Shown: positions 48,527 to 61,270 of the stretch, piece after piece
Numbering within the stretch: the first letter of the stretch is position 1
Layout of the letters: each line of letters begins with the position of its first letter
Source of the DNA: Aurifilum marmelostoma
Taxonomy: Eukaryota > Ascomycota > Sordariomycetes > Diaporthales > Cryphonectriaceae
Reading direction: 5' to 3'
DNA: 64,000 nt
Assembly: GCA_027559495.1 (NCBI GenBank)
Contig: JAMXSV010000015.1
Coordinates: 186,001-250,000, forward strand
Notes under the pieces: model-generated
The model's database searches: none
Seen by the model: the letters and a program-made list of their open reading frames with translations, nothing else
Told to the model about the DNA's origin: nothing
Made by a program: the position numbers and the translations under genes

Positions 48527-49666
48527 GCACCTCGCCGGTAAATCAAAGGAAATGTGGTCCGCAAACAAAAACGACAAAAAGACAAAAAAGGAAACAAGGC
48601 TGGCAGGATTCTGAAGATGCGGGCTTGCTAGCGGCAATTGAGAATCAATGTGGGAACGTGCAAGGCCTTGAGAGGCGTCTGGTTGAGCGAGAAACCGGTC
48701 TTTTAAGCTAGCAGGCAAGCAAGGCGTCAATGGCACTCGCAACGTCAGTGAGTTATCGAGAAGTCTGATAATAACAGGGTGGCTATCCAGTCCAAGGCCA
48801 CAGGCAACCATGCGGAATACATTTTGGTCGTGATCTCGGCCTTCATGAGGTTGTGGGGCTATGATGATGTTACCACTTCATAAACACGATTGGGGGGGGG
48901 GGTTCCCCCTTTCGCTTGGGACTTCGCTAAAAACTGTGCCACGGGCTAGGGGCGTCTCGATCCAGTCGATTGATCGTTGGCAGGAATTTGGAGCATGGCA
49001 CAACAAAGACGTCGGACACAGGGCATTCATTCGGTTGGGATTAGAAGCTCGCGATGCATAGACAGAAGTGGTCCCTGGCAAGTAGTCAGAATATGGATCC
49101 CTTTTCTTCTCTAAGTAACTCACTCGCCCCTCTTTCTGTGCCTGTCGCTGTTTGTAGGACCAGAGTATATCAAAGACGTCCACGTGCAGATCATCTCGCC
49201 GGACACCAATTCCTAGTGTAGTCGTTTGTTCGAGCATGATCACAGCGTCAAAACGTCAACAAGCCTACATCATAGGCGGCGGCAGCATGTTTTCAAGTCC
49301 TAATTACCCTCCAACGCCTACGTTAAGCTTCTCACTTGTCTTTTGAAGTAAATACGAACAAAAATAGGAGGGGTATCATCCCTGGTAAACCTTCCAAACC
49401 AGAACCGAGAAATCGCCTTGCCATGCGTGCGTGCCATGCCCTGTCCTGCCATGCCGTACGATACGAAAACGTAAAGAGGGCGGCTTCTGAACCCGAGCCT
49501 TTTCCTGTGTAGGAGAGCTTCTCCTTCCTCGCCTCCTCCTACTTGATCATCATGTTCGTTAATCCCTGGAAAAATGTGAATGTTACAGAAAGAAAGAACA
49601 AGAAAAGAAAAAAAAAGAAAAGAAAAACCCCCCTTTGTAGCCATACTCTATCTTCCTCTCTCCTCC
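48527..49666. other. Convergent intergenic region
   Basis: Between the 3' ends of Shp1 and Gtr1. One minus-strand frame near 49240-49120 ends at a good GTGAGT donor but has no matching next exon. No gene assigned. Confidence 0.5.
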
Positions 49667-51015
49667 TCACGCAGCAGGGGCGGCAGCAGAACCGCCATCC
49701 CTGGCGCTGAAGTCGCCATAGCCCTGCGCAGGCCCCTGCTCGTCGCCGCTAAAGTCCAGACCACTCATCGCGGCGGCAAGGCTGCTGCTGCCCTTAGCAG
49801 CGGCACCAACGCCGGCGGCAGCGGAGTGGGTCTTGCTGTGGTCCTTTGCGGGCGGGGAGTCGAGGCGCTCGAAGTGCGCGGCGGCGATCCTGGTGTTGAG
49901 CTTGGCGGCGTTGAGGCGGGCCTCGCCGGGGGGCAGGACGAGCTGGATGTAGGTGTTTGTGGTGAAGGTCATGATGACGAAGCTGAAGAGGGTGCCGAGG
50001 GTGAGCTGGAACTCCTTGAACTGGTCCGAGTTGCGGCTGGTGCCGGACCAGGCGGCGAGGCGGTTCTTGAAGGTCTTCATGACGTTGCTGAGGCGCTCCT
50101 CGCGGTCGCGGTGGGGGTTGCGGGCGGCCTCGTCCGACTTCCAGGTGGAGACGACGAGGAAGCTGGTGCGCTCGTACAGGAAGATCTCCTCGGCCTCGAT
50201 GGCCTGGCCGAGGGCGCCCAGCTCGCGCTCGATGATGGCCAGGTTGGGGATGAGGTCGTGGATGATGCTGGACCAGGCCTTGTACAGCGACTGGTCCCAG
50301 ATGGAGGTGGCAAAGGGCTGGATGTCCATGCGGGCGGGGCTGGGGCCCGACGAGGAGGAGGCGGCCATGTTCTGCAGGGCCTCGGCGGTCTTGTGGCGCA
50401 CGAGGCGCACGCGCTCGTTGAAGACGGCCTCCTTGGTGTTAGGCATGACCAGGTCCATCTTGTGGATGAGCACAAAGACCTTGGCCGAGGGCGAGTACTG
50501 GGCCAGGGCGGAGACGATGGAGACGTAGGTGGCCAGGTCGCGGTCGATGTCGCGGGACTCCATGTCGAAGACGTAGATGAGCACACCCACGGAGCTGAAG
50601 ACGTGGGCCCGCTGCTGATTAATGTAGTTCTCCATGAAGGCCTCCTGGCCACCGCAGTCCCAGAGGTTGAGCGTCAGATTGCCGAGAAACTTGACATGCG
50701 ACAAGTCGACGTCGATAGTTGCGCCCCTGAAAAATATCATCAGTGAACGAACGTTCATGGTTGCATGAGGTCCCAACCGAAAAAGAAGAAAAGGAGGAGG
50801 AGGAGGGCTCACAGGCGTCGGGTGTCGACGGCAAGATAGTTGGAGAATATTATGCTCCTCATACTGGACTTGCCCGACCCGCTCTTGCCCATCAGCAGGA
50901 CCTTTCTCTTCTTGGTCTTCTTGATCTCGGCAGCAGGACCCGAGACCATGTGGGAGGAGGACGATGACGAGGGCGCAGCGGCGCCGCCAGGCGGGCCGCG
51001 CGTAGGGTGGTCCAT
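49667..51015 (-). CDS. GTR1: Rag GTPase Gtr1 (RagA/B-type)
   Basis: Small GTPase of the EGO complex at the vacuole that signals amino acid sufficiency to TORC1. Exons 51015-50813 and 50726-49667 (86-nt intron, GTGAGC...TTCAG) give 420 residues. The P-loop is GKSGSGKSSM near residue 43, followed by SNYLAVDTRRLGATIDVD, the switch II region LWDCGGQEAFMENY and the guanine-specificity HKMD. The C-terminal roadblock-like half spans about 200 residues (RTSFLVVSTWK, FKEFQLTLGTLFSFVIMTFTTNTYIQ). The N-terminal 30 residues and the Ala/Ser/Gly-rich last 60 residues are extensions beyond the core family. Confidence 0.95.
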
Positions 51016-51975
51016 CTTGGAGGTGAGGTGAGATGGAGGGTGAATTGACTCCGAAGAGCCAGCCGATTCGTCAATGTCTCGATTCCAATGAGAAGAGAAG
51101 GAGGAAGAGAAAAAGAGGAATGAGTGGCAGGACGGGTGCAGCTATGATTGTTTGTTGGTATTCCTGTGGTGGATGCTGCAGATATTGCCCTTGTTGCAGC
51201 TGCTCTTGTTTGGCTGTGAGCTGCTGTGGAGAGAGGGTGGGCAAGTGGGTTCGGGCACTCCAAAGAGGCTTGTTTGGGGATGAGATTAGGATGGGAGATG
51301 TCATTGTGGCACAGTAGATGCCGCTGTGGCTGAACGGCATAATATTAGTGTGATCGGAGATAAGAGTTGATTGTGCGCTCAAGCCCGAAGTGTGGCGTTT
51401 CTCCTCCTATAGTAGACATCACCTACAGTAGATATCACTCTCAATGGGCTTGAATATTAGACATAAAGGTGAAATATTGAACCTCGATAGAATGTATCAA
51501 CTTGAAAATGCTGTGTAGGTTCTATGAAGGAGATTTATGTGTAGATTCTGGTCACAAAGAAAGACCAAAGACATGCACAGAAAGCTTCATATTGAAGTTT
51601 GTTACCTGAGTAGACATTTTAGAAATTCCAGCATATTTTTAGAAAAAGAATACTTAAGTATGTATAATGCACAAGAACATTATCATCCACAGAAGCTCAA
51701 TTTATAGGACTCAGCTAATTGCTGTTCTGTTTGAGAGCTTATTTTTGTTGATTGATGATCACTGCTGGAGATAAACTTACGACCTATCAATTTATTAATG
51801 AGATGTGGACTAGGAAGTGCAGAGCAATAATTTTATGCCGCCCCAGCTCAACATCAAAATTATCAATGACATTGTTTGTTCACTTTTCCATTGTGAATGT
51901 ATGCCGGGGCCAACGGTGCTATCGAATCCCGTCACTTTGACTGCCAAATCCTTCTCCCTCGTGCACCCGGGGCAC
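51016..51975. other. Gtr1 upstream region and AT-rich block
   Basis: The first 400 bases are the Gtr1 leader side. From about 51420 to 51830 the sequence is markedly AT-rich with no gene. It ends at the 3' flank of the GH92 gene. Confidence 0.55.
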
Positions 51976-54900
51976 TCAAGAGGCCCCATCGAGAATAATG
52001 TGTGCCGGACTTGGTGGCACATCACCAGTCTCCCACTCTGTCATGTTGTCCCCGACAAAGAACTCGATGGTCCCGCCGTCGACCATGATATCCTCATGAT
52101 TAAACCAGTTCTTCTCCCAGTTCTGCCCGTTAATCTTGACACTCTGCACAAAGTAGCCCTGCTGGCCAAGAAGAGCACCACCGCCAGCAGTGTGGCTCAC
52201 GATACGCAGGTTCTTGTCGCCATTGATGGTCACGTTGATATCAGTGAACCAGGGCGAGCCGAGGAGGTAGACGGGCTGGGTGACGATGGGGTACAGGCCC
52301 AGCATCTGCCAGATGAGCCACGAGTTGAGAGCACCTGCGTCGCTGTTGCCCGGCACACCGTACTGGGCGTTGTGGAAGTATTCGTTGGCCAGGGCGCGGG
52401 ACTGGTTGACCGACTTGTATTGCTTGTTGAGATAGTGGTACAGGTATGGTGTGGCAAAGTCTGGCTCATTTCTATGCACAATTGGACGGTCAATCACGAG
52501 TTCGTCTCCTTCATGTTCGAATTCATTCAAAAGGATGACTTACCCGATGTTCATGATGGTGGTGATGCCAGCACCATTCTCGTTGAGGTTTTGTTCTGTC
52601 GTGTTGGGCAGGAACTGAAAATTGCAGTCAGCGTCAGTTCTCAAAACATATAAGTAATACTTATTCAGGGAAAGATATCTGGACGCACAATATAATCCAG
52701 CCTCCGCTCAAACTCAGTCTCACCTCCCATAAACTGGATAAGTGTCTCCATATCATGGGGAACCACAAAGCTGTACTCGAACGGCACCGCCTCGTAGCTG
52801 ATGGCGCTCCACTCACACCCACCACACAGGGCCGGATTATAAGTATCCGGCGACTCCCAGGCCCCAGACGAGTTTCTGGGCGCCAGGAACCCCGTGAAGC
52901 CCGCGTGCTCGACGTCCGCGTTCCAGATATTCTGCCACTGCGCCGACCGGTTCCGGTACTTGTCCACATCGCCCGCCGAGCCCTCGCCCGCGGCAACAAC
53001 GCTCACTGCATAGTCGTTCAGCGCATACTCGACCGTCTTGGAGACGGGCCTGGTGCTGCGGTCGAACGAGACGTAGCCGAGCGGGATCCAGTCGTACAGC
53101 GAGCCGCGGCCCTCCTTGACGCTCCCCAGCTGGTCGAGGATGCTGAACGTGTTCTGCGGCTGCACCTCGGCGTCCTTGAGCATGGCCTGGTAGCCTGTCG
53201 TCCAGTTGATGGTCATGGACGGGTCGGCGCTCGTGCGGTTCCGGCCCAGGCCCTTGACGTAGGCGTCGGCCAGGACGTTGTCGGCGTTGCTGCCGCCCTG
53301 GACGAGGCCGTTGTAGTTGCCGCTGCGGCCGTCGGGCATGTAGCCCTCCCAGACGAAGGTGTCGATGAGGCTGCGGATCATGCCGACATAGGCGGCTGGT
53401 TGGATCAGGTGGTAGAGGCTGACTGTGCAGCGAAAAATGTCCCAGAGGGTATCTGTCTCAGGAAATGTGTTTAGTGATTACTTATTTGTATCGGAAGCTG
53501 GGTGGAGAAATGTAAAACAATTTCTTTCTGATCAAAACGCAAGTCACTGGGTTGGTGACTTACAAAAGTCATCCCAGTAGGGCTCTCCTGAGTCCCATAA
53601 AGGATTCTGGCCCGTCCTGTTCGAAGGCATGAGGTGCATGAAATACAGCGACGAATACAACAGTGTCAGGTAAGTAGCATTGGCAGTGGTCTCGTCTGTG
53701 GCGACCTGGATCTTGCTGAAAACAGCCTCATTCCACTCCTCCACGGCAGTCTCGACGACGCTGCTGAGGTTCCACGTGGGGATCTCGTCGGTCTTTTGCT
53801 GGCAGGCATCCGTCTCCGACATGAAGGAGATCCCGACTCGTGACCTGATGATGTTGCTGGTGCTGCTCTCGGCCGCGCCGTCTGTTGTCCAGGAAAAGAG
53901 GACCCCGACCCGGTCTCCAGGCACAAACGGGCCGCCTGTGGTCTCGGACGAGATGCTACCGTTGCTGTCTGTGGCATCTGTGAACACCGCCTGGGGGATT
54001 CCTCCCTGGTCGAAAGTGTGGTATCTCACCATGGGCTCTGTGTTTCTGCCGCGGAAATATTGAATCTCGTCAGGGTCTGAGTCAAATTCTCCGCAAAAGT
54101 AGACCCGAAACGGCGCCCCCTCGTTCCATCCTGCGCCGTAGGTGGCATGGCCCTTATACTGCGTCGTATTGCTCGTGGCGTCTTGCCCTGCCTCCACCAC
54201 TGCGCCCAGGTAGACCTGGCTCGTGTACCCTCCGCTTTCAGACGGCAGGTAGTGAGACAGGTCGACCAGGACATGCTTTTCCTCGCCCGCTGGAAAGGTG
54301 TACTGCATGATTCCCGAGTGTCTCGCGGCCGAGAGCTCGACCTTGACCCCGCTGAGCAGTTCGGTGCTGTAGTACCCGACGCTGGCTGTGTCGTTGACCA
54401 CTCGGCGCTGCCAGTATGTGGTGTTGTCCAGGACATTGACTGGGGGAGCGACGCTGGTGAGCGGCATCTGCGAGATTATGCCTAAGATCCAAAGTCAGTT
54501 TGAGTGTGCATTTACAGCAAGTAGCTGTGGGCAAAGTGAGTCCTGTCGTGTCTCACGGGTGAGGGACAGAGGGGGATTCGCAGACCATATTTGGGAGCAC
54601 CTCCAGTTCCGCTCTCGTGCATCATGCTGAAAGCCGTGACCTGATATTCGAAAGTCTCAGTGATACACCTCGAAAGAGAAGCAACAATAACTTCTTGAGC
54701 TTTTGTTGTGGACTGACATTTCCCTCGGGCGTCCAGCCTCCATTGATGACCGAGTCCTTTCCAAAAGGCTCCCACGTGTCGGGTCCAAGTTTGACCACAC
54801 CAAACGGAAGCGCACCGCCGACAAAAATGTCTCCACCTCCATCTGGAACGAAGAAAGGCATCTATCTATTAGCTCTCGTTGCTGGACAGTCGTGGTTAGG

Positions 54901-55136
54901 GTTTCTTCGATCGTAACTGACATGCTTCACCAGGGTATGGACCGGAGCCTCCGATGAACGGGTTCACCTGTAGTTCAACATTGAGTAAGCAGCTGTAGTG
55001 TTTCAATAGTGAAAGATGTATTTGACGGATGGGAATTCCCTACATATTGCGAATAGTCTGTCTGTGCTGAAGCTCCAATGGGCAGGGCCAGCGTCATTGT
55101 AAGGGCTGTGGCCTTGGAGAGTACAGGCCGAGGCAT
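51976..55136 (-). CDS. Secreted GH92 alpha-1,2-mannosidase
   Basis: Predicted calcium-dependent, inverting exo-mannosidase trimming alpha-mannosides. Eight exons: 55136-55044, 54967-54922, 54842-54718, 54640-54586, 54481-53564, 53452-52689, 52614-52544 and 52471-51976, giving 855 residues. Exons 2 and 4 are only 46 and 55 nt. A signal peptide covers residues 1-25 (TLALPIGASAQ). Family landmarks: VNPFIGGSGPYPGEA, GGGDIFVGGALPFG, MMHESGTGGAPKYG, FYTLWDIFRCTVSLYHLIQP, MPDGRSGNYNGLVQGGSNAD, GFLAPR, GGCEWSAISYEA, IPFxYS-type VPFEYSF, NIGNEPDFATPYLYHYLNK, YGVPGNSDAGALNSW and GLYPIVTQPVYLLGSPWF. The last blocks carry the catalytic acid/base region and metal ligands. Some donors are non-standard (GTCAGT, GTCTGC, GTAGGG), but frames and conserved motifs agree on every junction. 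Confidence 0.93.
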
Positions 55137-55783
55137 TCTGTCGACGAGATTATAAATGAGCAGTTAATGCTGTGTAATTATTGTAGATTGGTGTTCTTGG
55201 GTGAGTGCGAGGATTTTTCAAGTAGAGATCATATCCTACTTCAGCACCGCGACCAAAGACAGCATCACAAGAGACGTCGAGAGGGGTAACGGAGAAGTAG
55301 ATACTATGTTAGATCAAGCCAACAGTGCAGGTATCATCACTAAAGTACCTACCGATGACGATCAATGGCTGAAAGGAGGGGGTTCGTTCACTAATTACTG
55401 CTATGATGGCACTGTAATTGTAAACTAGGCGTGCCTCGTTTCCCCGCAAACCCACCCTCTTGCAGACATGCAGGCTGCAGTGACACCTGACCAGAGGATC
55501 ATCGTTGCTCTCTTCGTACCGTAGCATTACACAAAGGTGCCCTTGCCTTTCTTGCAGGCTTTTCCTCCTAATGCACCTAGATTTTCTTGGGTCGTCGCAC
55601 GGACTCTTCTCGGTACCGATGTTACGTTTCTCGGGGGCTCGTGATAATATAGCCCGGATACCCTCATGAGACATCGGCTATTTTCATGGAATGCAATGTG
55701 TATTGATGGGATTCATAGAGATTGTAGACTGTCAAGGTCGATTCACCGGAACAGCATGAGACCTCGTCCTAAGCAGATCCAGC
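55137..55783. other. GH92 upstream region
   Basis: Promoter side of the GH92 gene and 3' flank of the SDR gene. No coding frame was recognised. Confidence 0.55.
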
Positions 55784-56876
55784 TCAGGACTCCGACCTCG
55801 CCGCCGGCGGCTGTCTCCAGATGTTCCTGTCCTCCAGCCACGACCACACCATGGCATTCCCCTCATGCGCATTCCTCACGACCAGCCCATCTCGCGGGTC
55901 CATGCTGGGCCCCGGATCATTCAGCGCCTCCACACACCTCGTCCTCCCCTTGCCGACCTCCAGGATCGTCCCGCCCACGAGCCCTTCCTCCTCGACGCAC
56001 CGCAGCATCGCCATCGCGACCTCGTCGGGCGTCACCCAGCCGTCCTGCGCCGGGTCGACGTACGCCAACTTCTCCGGGTGCTCCTCCCACAGCGGCGTGC
56101 GCACCACCCCGGGCGCCACGGCGTTGACGCGGATCCCGTGCCGGGCCTCGAGGGGCGCGAGGCTCCTCACGAAACCGGTGATCCCAAACTTGGATGCGCC
56201 GTAGAGGGGCGCGTTGAGGTTGGCCATCTGCCCTGCCACCGAGCCGCTGTGCACGATCCTCTTGGGCGTCGGCGGCGGCTCGTCGCGGGCCTGGGCTCCT
56301 TCTTCTTCTGGTGATCCAGGGTGCAGCCAGCGCGACATGGCCAGCTGCGTCGTCCGGATCGGATGCGTCAGGTTGATATCCAGCAGCGCATAGCGGCCCG
56401 CGTCCAGGCCGTCCCTGCTCTCGGCGCTGCCGGGCGGGTGCCAGAAGTTGGACCAGTGGGGCTCGTAGACGCCCGCGCCGGGACAGACGATGTCGGCGCC
56501 GCCGAACTCGCGGCGGGCGACGTCGAACATGTTGGCCAGCGCGGACCACGAGGTCACGTCCGTCTGGACGAAGACGGCGCGCGGGGCGGTGCTGTGGGCT
56601 GCGACCAGCTGCTCGGCCTCGGGGCGGAGGGCTAGGTCTGCGAGGATGACGTTGCAGCTGCGGGAGAGGAGGAGGGCGGCGAAGGAGAGGTTGATGCCTT
56701 GGTGGGCTGTCAGCTAATTAACTTGATCTGGAGGGGAGTTTGGGGGGGGGGGGATTGTTTTGTTTTCTTGTTGTTTGCCTACCGGACCCGGCGCCTGTCA
56801 CTATGGCAGTTTTTCCGGCAACGTTGAAAGAGGTCGATGAGGGAGGAGGAGGGCTCTGAGGAGCAGTAGTGGCCAT
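55784..56876 (-). CDS. Short-chain dehydrogenase/reductase
   Basis: NAD(P)-dependent oxidoreductase of the classical SDR fold; substrate unknown. Exons 56876-56783 and 56697-55784 give 335 residues; the 85-nt intron starts GTAGGC and ends CCAAG with GCTGAC branch sequence. The cofactor motif reads TGAGSGIN, so the usual last Gly of TGxxxGxG is Asn. Other motifs are intact: the acidic residue in VILADLAL (favours NAD), CPGAGVYEP in place of NNAG, the catalytic Ser in VHSGSVAG, YGASK with the catalytic Tyr and Lys, and VNAVAPGVVRTPLW. Length is about 60 residues longer than typical, from a C-terminal extension ending in a Trp-rich WSWLEDRNIW. Confidence 0.9.
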
Positions 56877-57775
56877 TATGTTCGAGACTGGGGCTGATGG
56901 GGAAATGTATTGTTTTATGGTTGAGCAGAAAGTTGGAACATGGCATCCGTGGCTGATATGAGATGTCAGTCTAATAGAGTGTGAGCAAAGGACTGAGCTT
57001 TTATAAGTCCTACATGACTTATGTAAAAAAAGAGAGGTGTTGTCACGAGAGAGGCCAGGGCGGCGGTTAATGTCGACCCGAGCGAGACGATCGTGGGTGG
57101 GGGGTGGTCACTGGGTTGACTCTGACCCGGATGCGCACGCTCTTGATGGGGTCAAGGTCAGTCCCCCCCCCCCTCACCCAGGCCAAGGAAATTCTCCTCA
57201 CATAGTCCACAGCAGCGGGGAAGAAGAGAGGCAAAAAATAACGGAGCATCTCGCTCTGGAGTGGCTCGCAACATAATATTATTCGTAGTCACGACGAAGG
57301 CCGAACTCGGCCAATATCCCATGGTGATTCTTTCATGGCGCATCTTACTATTGCACACTTTTATACTTCATGTAAAAAGAATAGCACTTCTTGAGCCCAT
57401 TCCAATCACGAAGCACAGTCTCGAGAGATCATGCCTGGTCCACGTAATCATCACCCATTAAAGATTAGCTATCTACCTGTGTTTCCGGTATTGTCCCCGG
57501 CCTTGACCTGTAATTAATCACTCCCAACCCTTCCTGCAGTACGTACCCTTCTTCATCTGGCGAACAAAGACCATCATAGTCTATGTACAATGACTGTGCC
57601 GATGAGAACCGTTCTGCCGTACAAGTTGATCACCAAGCCTTTTCCGAACCCTTTCCAAACCCTTTCTGTCATTACACCATCGTGCCCTCATCCAAGAATC
57701 ATGTTTGTTCTCCTCCATAAAACCCCCAAGGTGCCTCTGTCAGAAGCTGACCCTCCTCCAGGCCTCACAGACCAA
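56877..57775. other. Intergenic
   Basis: SDR upstream region and 3' flank of the F-box-like gene. It contains a C-run near 57163 and no gene. Confidence 0.55.
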
Positions 57776-59440
57776 TCAGGCATCCACGGTGCAGTGCGGG
57801 TGAGGCCATCCCACCAGACACAGCGGCATACGGTCCCGCTGGGTATAGTGTCCCACAAACTGCGCCATGGGGGCCCGGGCCGCATCCCAGAAGACATAGC
57901 CGGTCCTGCGGAAGGCGTAGTCCCACCAGGTGGGCGAGCACGACAGGCCGGTGAAGTAGGTCGAGGGCCGCTGCAGGCGCCAGCTCTGCCACAGGGCGTT
58001 GGGGTAGTCGGCGGGGTCCGAGCTGCCCTGGGCGCGCTTGTGCAGGCGGACGGGGAGGCGGGCGGGGCCGGGACCGCCGCCCGGGGCGTAGGGGCGGATC
58101 ATGCCGCGGACGTCAAAGACGTGCTGGGCCGGGTGGGCCGGGGCCGGGGCCGAGCACAGGTAGTGGCGCAGCTGCAGGACCTGCATCGGCGTGGGGCGGG
58201 CCCGGAGCGTCTGCAGCAGGTGGCCCAGGCTGGTGGCGTTGAGGCGCAGGAGGTGCGGGACGTGCAGGCCGTTGGCGACGACAAAGTCCAGGAAGCGGAA
58301 GCTGTGCCTGAAGAGGGTGCCGTCTGGTCGGATCAGGACGGCGTCTCGGGAGGCGAAGCACTAGAGATGGAGCAGAGATTACTGGTTAGCGAATCTGATG
58401 TTACAGAGACAAGTTGGGTTGGGGGGGGTATTGACTTACGTTGGGCTCCCGGATGACGGCTGGGACATTAAAGTACCGATAGACGATCAAGCGCCAGAGG
58501 CGCTCCTGATGTTCGAGGATGCACCGGATCTCCTCGGCCTGGAACATGGGAAGGCAGGTGAGAAAGGCGGCGCCGAGGTCGTGCGAGCCCGCATGGACGT
58601 GCAGCATCTTGAAGAGCTCGGCCTGCAGGACGGCCCGGCGGAGGCGGGTGACCTCGCGGCTGCTCAGTCTCTCATAGATGTCCCACGTAAAGACCATTCT
58701 GGGGGCAAAGTAGCCGTCGGACCAGCGGGGGAACAGGTAGGCCGCGGCGTGGGAGCTGGTCATCATGCACTTGAGGGCGTAGTCGTCGATGAAGTCGCGG
58801 GTCATGTCGAGGAGGTGGAGGGCCGCGTCCACGTGCCGGTGGCTGGTCTTGTCGGTGAGAAAGGCGCCGGGCTTCTGCCACATGTGGACGTGGCGGATCA
58901 TGACGTCGCAGTTGTCGTTGCACTCGGGCATGTTGTAGACATAGTCCATCTCCTCCCAGGCTGCGGGCACGGGCTTGGTCCAGTCGGGCTTCCACGTGTC
59001 CGAGATGGTGAAGTCCGCGAGGGCGCGCGTGACATCCTCAAGCTCCTCCTCAAAGGTGCGCTCCTATAAGTAATGATCATGAACGGGTTAGCCACATGTC
59101 CGCACATAGCAGGAAGAAGAAGAAGAAGAGGAAGGGGATGATGTTGGGTTGATTTCCGGGGACTTACCTGGGGTGAAAGCTCGCACTGCATGGGGAAAGT
59201 GACGATGCCGACGGCCATGTTCATGATGGAGGCTCCATGGTGGTTGCAAGCGACATGCAGCATCGTGGACCGCTTGTTGCGCATGAAGGCCTGGTACAGT
59301 CCGCGGCACGTCGTGATCAGGGACAAGAGGTCCTTGAAGTCGTTGACCTTCTCGAGGATCTCAAATAGGACCTCCAACGGCAGACTCATCAGCTCGCGGC
59401 CGCTGGGGCCGAACGGTATCATCTTGTCGTGCGTCTCCAT
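57776..59440 (-). CDS. F-box-like protein of unknown function
   Basis: Exons 59440-59168, 59063-58440 and 58360-57776 give 493 residues; introns of 104 and 79 nt start GTAAGT. Residues 17-60 look like an F-box (MSLPLEVLFEILEKVNDFKDLLSLITTCRGLYQAF), so a role as substrate adaptor in an SCF ubiquitin ligase is inferred. The rest is helical with many His, Trp and Met residues: CNDNCDVMIRHVHMW, ALHLLDMTRDFIDDYALKCMM and a C-terminal WWDYAFRRTGYVFWDAARAPM. No substrate-binding repeats such as LRR or WD40 were seen. It belongs to the type of large, poorly conserved F-box protein common in filamentous fungi. Confidence 0.78.
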
Positions 59441-61121
59441 TGTTGTTGTAGTAGTTGTTGTTGAGGATGTCTTTCCTCAGGGCTGTTGGTGTTTTTCTGG
59501 TATTTCTTGTCTGGTCTGATCGCAGGAAAAGAAAAAGAAAACCAAACTGCGAGGAGCTGGGTTATGTAGCAGTTGATGGGTGTCGATTCTGGGGCGAGGC
59601 ATCGTGTTGTTGGCTGAACAACGTTGTTGTTCCTGGGAATTCGATGTGAAGACCGAGTGAACCTTACAAGAAGACGTGTTGTTTACCTGGCTCTGGATTG
59701 CTTCGATAAAGTCCACCCTGAGCCAGTGAGTCAACCAGGCATCAAGGGCTTGCTCAACAACACTATCTACTGACAATATGTTTGTCCAGCCCGTTGGTTG
59801 TGAGGTCAAAAGCAGGTTTCGTGGCCAAACACAGTAGAAATTGTGTGAATATAGTCAACATGAGAATTGTCTTGTTGGCCGCCTTGCACTCATCTGTTGT
59901 GCATAGTTACCTTTATCAGATTGATTCGCTGTGCCATCAGTGTGACATTAATCTAGAGATTTGTCTGACTGAATATTTAGTGCTGTTCTTTCTTGATCGT
60001 TTCTGATCTGAGGTCATGATGTTTCTATTATTATCACAAGTGTTGTCACTATGAGATGGAGAAACAATATAATGAGTCTGGACAGACTGTGCATGCTTGC
60101 AATGTTATGTCTGCTTGACTTTTGTGTTATTGGAACTCTGGAAGTCTTTGGAAAGTTCACTAACGGAGATCTGCTTGAGACACTGGCTGGAAGAAGAAAT
60201 AGAAAGTCGAGGCTATTTGTAAAACCAGACTTTGAATATATAATCTTGCAGTGTAGAGAACTCGAAAGATTTGGGCAAAACTACCCTAGGGTAATCCTTT
60301 CCAGACTACAGCTAATTACTTCTGGCCGTGAACAGCTCAGTGACAGCGCTCACTCAGATATGATGGACGCAAGACAGTGCAGGTGTCCGAAGAGCTGATT
60401 GCAATCAATTACACCAGGCAGGGCTCCTTGAGGTTGGATGCAGCCCTGGGGAAGAATTCAATTTTATTACAGAATGTCATCATTACTTACAGCTGGGTCA
60501 AGATCACCTCGAGTGCACGTAGCTGTGCAATTGGATGAGCTGCTCACGAATCTTTACTGGTCTGGCGCTTGAGTTGGGAAGAAGCACTTGACAAACTGTG
60601 AACACTTACTCATAGGATCAATCAACTTATGGCTATGTCCATGCAAATTGAAGTGTTCTTTGACAATATCTTATGCCTCATTAGAGGTGCATGTATGTAG
60701 GCACCTCGGATCCACTGGGTTGATAATCTCTCTTCCTAGATAATCTGGTCAGATCTGAGAAAGAGGACAAGAAAACATTGCCATGAATGTAACATATGTA
60801 TGGCCAGAGTTCTAATTGTGCAGATACAGAGATGCTGTAATCTAGTGTTTATGTTCTACAGTAATACCTTATGGTCTGATAACCATCACGTTGTTCACGA
60901 ACAGTACAAGAGTGAGAGAGGCGCAGAGCCACAGGACAAGACAAGACAAGGTCGAGATTCGGACAGTGACCGAGTAGACCAGAATCACTCGATCGTGGGA
61001 TGATGATTGGCATCCGATCTGCCCAAAAACGTCGTTGCTCTCGCAGCATCCCCTTCCCCCCCCCTCTCCTGAATGACCCCCAGCACACACTGATGAGACC
61101 AACCAGTCGCAACCCTCACCC

Positions 61122-61270
61122 TCAACAGCGCATGAGCCCCAGATAGGTCCCGCCCGCAGGACAGACGAGGTCCTCCCAGGCCTGATACCTCTGGCTAGAC
61201 CTCATCCACCACTGCTGCGCGAGGTCAAGTTTCATCCGGTCTGATGTCGCCCAGAGAGGATCTGCCCTAG
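61122..61270 (-). pseudogene. Possible C-terminal exon or gene fragment
   Basis: On the minus strand an open frame ends at TGA 61124-61122 and reads DPLWATSDRMKLDLAQQWW then RSSQRYQAWEDLVCPAGGTYLGLMRC. The composition looks like real protein rather than shadow sequence. It has no start codon and no clear upstream exon: upstream is low-complexity C-rich sequence and then the tRNA gene. It may be the last exon of a decayed gene. Family not recognised. Confidence 0.25.

Noticed and set aside
49120..49243. Minus-strand exon-like frame ending at a GTGAGT donor
   Set aside because: No acceptor with a continuing frame was found within normal intron distance.
60051..60398. 115-codon frame with ATG in an AT-rich block
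   Set aside because: No motif, signal or splice context; could occur by chance. Not called without expression data.
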